Source of the DNA: Fervidobacterium_A thailandense
GTDB lineage: Bacteria; Thermotogota; Thermotogae; Thermotogales; Fervidobacteriaceae
Assembly: GCF_041505935.1 (NCBI RefSeq)
Contig: NZ_CP140110.1
Direction: 5' to 3' (one strand)
Length of the DNA: 64,000 nucleotides
Every line of letters starts with the position of its first letter. The stretch's first letter is position 1. The position numbers and the translations under genes are program-made. This document shows positions 60,186-64,000 of this stretch, piece by piece. The notes below the pieces were generated by a model. It was not told the origin of the DNA and made no database searches. It was given only the letters and a program-made list of their open reading frames with translations.

Positions 60186-61451
60186 ATGAAAAACGTTGTT
60201 GCGCTCATACTTGCCGGTGGGCAAGGGACAAGGTTAGGTGTGCTGACGGAGAAGATTCCAAAACCAGCCGTTCAATTCGGGGGAAAGTACAGGATCATAG
60301 ATTTCACACTGAGTAACTGTGTTAACTCTGGGATATATCAGGTCGGTGTACTGGCGCAATACCGTCCCCACTTGTTGAACAAGCATATCGGAATCGGTAA
60401 GCCCTGGGATTTGGACAGAAAAGGTGGCGGGGTCACGATACTGCAACCGTATTCAACGCTCAAGGAGAGTGTTTGGTACAAGGGAACGGCCGATGCCGTT
60501 TATCAGAATATCGAATTTATCGAAGAGTACAAACCTGAGTACATCATCGTTCTTTCGGGAGATCACATATATTCGATGGACTACAGTGAATTCGTGTACT
60601 ATCACATCTCGAAAGGTGCGCTTGCCACCATCGCGTGTATGGAGGTACCGATAACCGAAGCGCACAGGTTCGGTATCATGATAACAGATATCGACAACAA
60701 GATCATCGAATTTGAAGAAAAGCCGAAGCGGCCAAGATCAAATCTCGCATCCTTGGGAATTTACGTCTTCAGTTGGAACTTCATAAAAGAAGTACTGATC
60801 GAAGATGCGAAGGATGAATCGAGCGACCACGATTTTGGTAAGAACATCATCCCAAAAATACTGACAACCGGCAGAGTCTACGCATTCCCGTTCGAAGGGT
60901 ACTGGAGGGACGTTGGAACCATACTCTCCTACTGGGAGGCGAATCTTGAACTCACAAGACCCATTCCTCCGTTCAACTTGTACGATCCAAACTGGCGGAT
61001 CTACACGAAATCCGAGGAAATGCAACCAGCTTACATCTCCGAGACTGGTGAAGTGAGAAATTCGATCATCAGCGAGGGTTGTGAAATTCACGGCTATGTT
61101 GATAATAGCGTCATCTCCCAAGGCGTCATTATTGGTGAGGGTTCCGTGATACGAAACAGTGTGCTGATGACAAAAGTTTGTGTTGGTCGTAACGTTGTTA
61201 TAGAGGACGCGATCATAGCCGATAACACGGTGATCGGCGATAACTGCAGGATAGGTTTGGGAAAGTTTGCGGAGAGTAAGTACGATAAAAAAGTCTACGA
61301 TTCTCATATTACTGTCATCGGAATGGATAGTCAAATAGGTGAGGGATGTGAATTTGGAAAGAACGTTGTCGTAGGTAACGATACGATCGTACCGGCCGGT
61401 ACCAAGATCGAGAGTGGAGGATTCTTCTTCAAGGGAGTAAATGAAAGGTAG
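60186..61451 (+). CDS. glgC: glucose-1-phosphate adenylyltransferase GlgC
   Basis: Makes ADP-glucose, the committed step of glycogen synthesis. The 421-residue protein has the full pyrophosphorylase signature LAGGQGTRLGVLTEKIPKPAV, GTADAVYQN, the VLSGDHIY catalytic Asp and FEEKPKRP, and a C-terminal beta-helix with EGCEIHG..IISQG-type repeats. ATG 60186 with GGGGGCG upstream. The glgD-glgC order is the reverse of the usual one. Likely forms the heterotetramer with GlgD. Confidence 0.96.
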   Translation: MKNVVALILAGGQGTRLGVLTEKIPKPAVQFGGKYRIIDFTLSNCVNSGIYQVGVLAQYRPHLLNKHIGIGKPWDLDRKGGGVTILQPYSTLKESVWYKGTADAVYQNIEFIEEYKPEYIIVLSGDHIYSMDYSEFVYYHISKGALATIACMEVPITEAHRFGIMITDIDNKIIEFEEKPKRPRSNLASLGIYVFSWNFIKEVLIEDAKDESSDHDFGKNIIPKILTTGRVYAFPFEGYWRDVGTILSYWEANLELTRPIPPFNLYDPNWRIYTKSEEMQPAYISETGEVRNSIISEGCEIHGYVDNSVISQGVIIGEGSVIRNSVLMTKVCVGRNVVIEDAIIADNTVIGDNCRIGLGKFAESKYDKKVYDSHITVIGMDSQIGEGCEFGKNVVVGNDTIVPAGTKIESGGFFFKGVNER

Positions 61452-61477
61452 AACACCTGAACCAGGAGTGAGCCTGC

Positions 61478-62461
61478 ATGGATCTTTATTTCATCAAAGT
61501 CAGGGCACGAAGCAAGGGCACGGCAGAGGAAATAATCGGATACTTTTTTGGAAAAACGAACAGTGCTCCGGATTTTGATTTCTTAGTTGTACCCCTGAGG
61601 TATTCAAACATGCTTGATCAATTCACCTTGGAAGAAAATTTATCCGAGTTCAAGGACAAACTTGCCAAACTCAAAGAGAAGCTCAAGACTCAAACCAGTG
61701 TTGGGGATGTGACGTTAGCGTTCGTTTCGTACCTCAATAACGTAATGAACCGTCGCGGTAAAATCCCGCTTGGAATAGAATTCACAACCGCCATAAAGGA
61801 AGGCGATGAGGAAGTTTTGAAAATCATAATTGCCGATCTCCTCGAAGAGTGGAGTCCAAAGATGGAGGTTTTCCTCAAGGCGGAGGCGTTAACGCTTGAA
61901 GAATACTCCGCACTAACTTTTTTCGATATTCAAGAAGATTTTTCCGATGCAGTGGTTGCGCAAGTTTACTCAAGGTCAGATGTTGCAGACTTGCCTGAGG
62001 TTTTTCCAGTCATTGATCCAATAAATGGCGTAAGTATCGTTCAATTTGACGTTGGTGACAAGATTCCAATAGTTGTCCTCAACTACGGTAAGTACGAATC
62101 GGCAATTAAAAGCAAGATACCTGACGTGGACACCGCAAAAAAGGCGATAGAGGGGACTATTGTGAGCAAAGAGCTGGTGAAGATTAAAGGCGGGACGTTG
62201 TACCTTGTGAAGGTTGAAATCGCCGACGGTATAGTTGGAAAGGGATTGATCAGTCCCGCTCTGAAGATATTGACCGATGAAGCGTACTTTCTCAAAAAGC
62301 GCTCAACTGCTGTGAGGGAACAGAGTGAACGTCAACCGGGCGTTAAGGAGATCAAGCTGCAAGTTCCGCCAACGACCGGGAACGAGTTACTCATAGCGTT
62401 CATGACGACATTACTTGTCACCGGTGCGTTACTCATCATCGTCTACATATTCACTAAATAA
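61478..62461 (+). CDS. hypothetical tail-anchored protein
   Basis: I do not recognise this 327-residue protein. It is a soluble charged body with a helical segment (about 50-75, LSEFKDKLAKLKEKLKT), a mixed middle region and a single C-terminal transmembrane helix (about 305-325, ELLIAFMTTLLVTGALLIIVYIFTK), which suggests a tail-anchored membrane protein with the bulk inside the cell. No signal peptide, Cys or known motif. ATG 61478 with GGAGTG upstream. It lies between glgC and the GNAT-IspF gene. Confidence 0.6.
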   Translation: MDLYFIKVRARSKGTAEEIIGYFFGKTNSAPDFDFLVVPLRYSNMLDQFTLEENLSEFKDKLAKLKEKLKTQTSVGDVTLAFVSYLNNVMNRRGKIPLGIEFTTAIKEGDEEVLKIIIADLLEEWSPKMEVFLKAEALTLEEYSALTFFDIQEDFSDAVVAQVYSRSDVADLPEVFPVIDPINGVSIVQFDVGDKIPIVVLNYGKYESAIKSKIPDVDTAKKAIEGTIVSKELVKIKGGTLYLVKVEIADGIVGKGLISPALKILTDEAYFLKKRSTAVREQSERQPGVKEIKLQVPPTTGNELLIAFMTTLLVTGALLIIVYIFTK

Positions 62462-62478
62462 GGGAGGTAATCGCAAGG

Positions 62479-63459
62479 TTGAAGATTAAAAAATTATCGA
62501 ACGAATACGTAGATGAAGTTGCAAAGCTCGTTTACTTGGAAAAGCAGGACTTTTACGATGATCTCTTCGGGACCGATGCGCTCAAATATATTGTGAAAGC
62601 TCTGAACAATGACATTCCACCCTTTCTAAAAGACCACAGCCTTGTGGCGTTGGAAAACGAAAAGGTGGTTGGTACACTCCTCTTTGCGGACAAAGCGTCA
62701 TTCAGACACGGTTATCAGAAATGGTTGAAAGTTTTGGGGCTGAAGATTTTTCCCGTTGGTAGTAAGATGATATACATAATCCAAAGGTTGCTCCTGGAAT
62801 TCGGGGTCGATGACCTCTACATAGTGGCACTCTCGGGTAGCGTTAGGGAGTACCTCCTGCACGCTTTCATCAAACAAAACAGATACAGGAAGGTCATAGT
62901 TGATACGACAGACGAGGCTTTTTACGCAAAGTTTGGGTTTCACGAAGGAACGCCCGTACACAATAAGCTGAAGAGGTTTGAAAAACTATGCGATTATGAA
63001 ACGTTGTCTGGAATTGGATGGGATACTCACCCTCTTGTTAGCGGTCGTGAACTTGTGCTCGGTGGTGTGAAGATCGAAAGTCAGGTTGGTTTGGATGGTC
63101 ACTCCGACGCTGATGTTTTGTGTCATGCGATTATCGATAGCTTACTTGGGGTGTCTCTCAAAACCGACATAGGGCAGATCTTCCCGGAAACGGCGGAAAA
63201 CAGAAATAGAAACAGCCTGGAGATGTTGAAAGAAGTCGTTCAGAAGTTGAACATCGATGGGTACTTTCCCTCCTCGATAGACTGTGTTATAATCTCACCG
63301 ATAAAGCTGAGTGTTTATAGAGAGAGGATGACTGAAAAAATCGCGAGCGTCACCAATTGCCCGGTATCGATAAAGTTCAAGTCCGGTAACGGGGTGTACC
63401 CCGAATCTGAGTTCAAAGGTATCACTGCTATCTGCATCAGTAATGTGGAGAAAATATAA
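62479..63459 (+). CDS. ispF: GNAT-like acetyltransferase fused to IspF (MEcPP synthase)
   Basis: One 326-residue ORF with two domains. Residues 1 to about 170 look like a GNAT N-acetyltransferase (LVALENEKVVGTLLFADKAS; AFYAKFGFHEG near the end). Residues about 178-326 match 2-C-methyl-D-erythritol 2,4-cyclodiphosphate synthase: GWDTHPL (Asp182, His184), LGGVKI, GHSDADVLCHAIIDSLLG (His208, His216) and DIGQIFPETAE. IspF converts CDP-ME-2P to MEcPP. The final segment KFKSGNGVYPESEFKGITAIC replaces the usual KATTTEKLGF...GEGIA, with loss of the canonical Thr and Glu. Start TTG 62479 after GGGAGG (11 bases). Not a fusion I know; alternative is misannotation by a cryptic internal start. Confidence 0.85.
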   Translation: MKIKKLSNEYVDEVAKLVYLEKQDFYDDLFGTDALKYIVKALNNDIPPFLKDHSLVALENEKVVGTLLFADKASFRHGYQKWLKVLGLKIFPVGSKMIYIIQRLLLEFGVDDLYIVALSGSVREYLLHAFIKQNRYRKVIVDTTDEAFYAKFGFHEGTPVHNKLKRFEKLCDYETLSGIGWDTHPLVSGRELVLGGVKIESQVGLDGHSDADVLCHAIIDSLLGVSLKTDIGQIFPETAENRNRNSLEMLKEVVQKLNIDGYFPSSIDCVIISPIKLSVYRERMTEKIASVTNCPVSIKFKSGNGVYPESEFKGITAICISNVEKI

Positions 63460-63503
63460 AAAAATCCAAATAAACTCAGTTAACAGGAAGCGGAGGTGGA
63501 GCT

Positions 63504-64000
63504 ATGGTGAACTCGTTCCTTAAGACTGCGGAGGAAAAGATGAAGAAATCTGTTGAAAAGATAGCCGAAGAATTGAAACACTTGAGGACCGGACGTGCTT
63601 CTCCGGCTGTTCTCGAAGAAATCAAGGTCGATTACTACGGTGTACCAACACCGATACTCCAGGTTGCGCAGGTAACAACCGAAGAAAGGCAGCTTATTAT
63701 AAAACCGTGGGAACGCAACCTCTTGAGTGCCATTGAAAAGGCCATTCTTGCGAGCGACCTTGGATTAACACCGGTTAACGATGGGAACGTTGTGAGAATA
63801 GTGTTCCCGACGCCAACGACCGAACAAAGGCAAAAATGGGTCAAGAAGGCCAAGGAGATAGTTGAAGAGGGGAAGGTGGCGGTCCGAAATATCAGGCGCG
63901 ACGTACTCAAGGATGTGAAGGATAAGAAGAAAGAGGGCGAGATCTCCGAAGATGATGAAAAGAGACTTGAGAAGGAGATACAGAACCTAACTGACAAGTA
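63504..64000 (+). CDS. frr: ribosome recycling factor (cut by window edge)
   Basis: Splits the post-termination ribosome with EF-G. The visible 165 residues contain the family start MVNSFLKTAEEKMKKSVEKI, HLRTGRASPAVLEEIKVDYYG, TPLNDGNVVRI-like LTPVNDGNVVRIVFP, and the domain I helices ending KEGEISEDDEKRLEKEIQ; about 20 residues are missing past base 64000. ATG 63504 follows GGAGGTGGAGCT. The usual gene length is about 185 codons. Confidence 0.96.
   Translation, partial: MVNSFLKTAEEKMKKSVEKIAEELKHLRTGRASPAVLEEIKVDYYGVPTPILQVAQVTTEERQLIIKPWERNLLSAIEKAILASDLGLTPVNDGNVVRIVFPTPTTEQRQKWVKKAKEIVEEGKVAVRNIRRDVLKDVKDKKKEGEISEDDEKRLEKEIQNLTDK

Noticed and set aside
63635..63997. Open frame of 120 codons on the minus strand
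   Set aside because: It is antisense to frr, whose plus-strand translation is an unmistakable ribosome recycling factor.
1..64000. Insertion sequences, prophage, CRISPR arrays, rRNA
   Set aside because: No transposase, integrase, phage structural gene, regularly spaced direct repeats or rRNA-like sequence seen; gene order and codon use appear uniform.

Overview
The window is a gene-dense piece of a bacterial chromosome that looks like a member of the Thermotogales, most likely Fervidobacterium or a close relative. This rests on protein sequences that read like Thermotogales orthologues (dihydrofolate reductase, EF-G-like factor, MtnA, topoisomerase I), an mgtE-uvrA type operon style, a flagellar operon with flbD-motAB-fliL-fliM-fliY, a non-oxidative, anaerobic enzyme set (transketolase, iron-dependent alcohol dehydrogenase, GlgC/GlgD, GH1 beta-glucosidase) and strong TTGnnn/TATAAT promoters. 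The genus is an inference. I saw no insertion sequence, prophage, CRISPR array or rRNA, and only one tRNA.

Layout. 1-7.5 kb (minus strand): rpmB with its own promoter and terminator, then a string alr, yhaM-like exonuclease, topA, a PPP-type phosphatase, a DUF368/PopT-type membrane protein, pheS and the 5' end of truB. 7.6-13.7 kb: pgcA, a solo 84-residue unknown protein with an excellent promoter and terminator, then ispG-surE-def, divergent from phzF. 13.4-18.8 kb (minus): yicC-remA-gmk-rpoZ, preceded by an alcohol dehydrogenase-transketolase pair. 18.9-24.1 kb (plus): tRNA-Ala(GGC), the CIRCE-controlled groES-groEL operon, folA and an EF-G-like GTPase. 24.2-35.4 kb (plus): a flagellar operon motE-fliK-flgD-flgE-flbD-motA-motB-fliL-fliM-fliY ending in a bidirectional terminator. 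35.4-44 kb (minus): mgtE, a small membrane protein, uvrA, rdgB, hutI, a NusG-II protein, a Gx-type transporter and bglA, all apparently one transcript with a long structured leader in front of mgtE. 44.2-64 kb (plus): a co-directional run of 21 genes starting at leuS (leuS, a SurA-like chaperone, a K+ channel, mtnA, serS, dxs, asp23-like, fakA, rseC-like, a lipase, fliW, csrA, gatC, yraN, smpB, deoC, glgD, glgC, an unknown tail-anchored protein, a GNAT-IspF fusion and frr, cut by the window end) with no recognisable terminator between genes.

Functionally, the window mixes translation (leuS, serS, pheS, gatC, smpB, frr, rpmB, def, an EF-G-like factor), the MEP isoprenoid pathway (dxs, ispG, ispF), glycogen metabolism, motility and its post-transcriptional control (fliW-csrA), envelope work (alr, PopT-like, MotB) and protein folding. 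The most unusual items are a single-ORF fusion of a GNAT-like acetyltransferase domain to an IspF domain with a rewritten C-terminal active-site segment, leader RNAs with nested or competing helices in front of mgtE and leuS, a coiled insertion in the peptidoglycan-binding domain of MotB, a probable CTG start codon, and back-to-back overlapping promoters of ispG and phzF.
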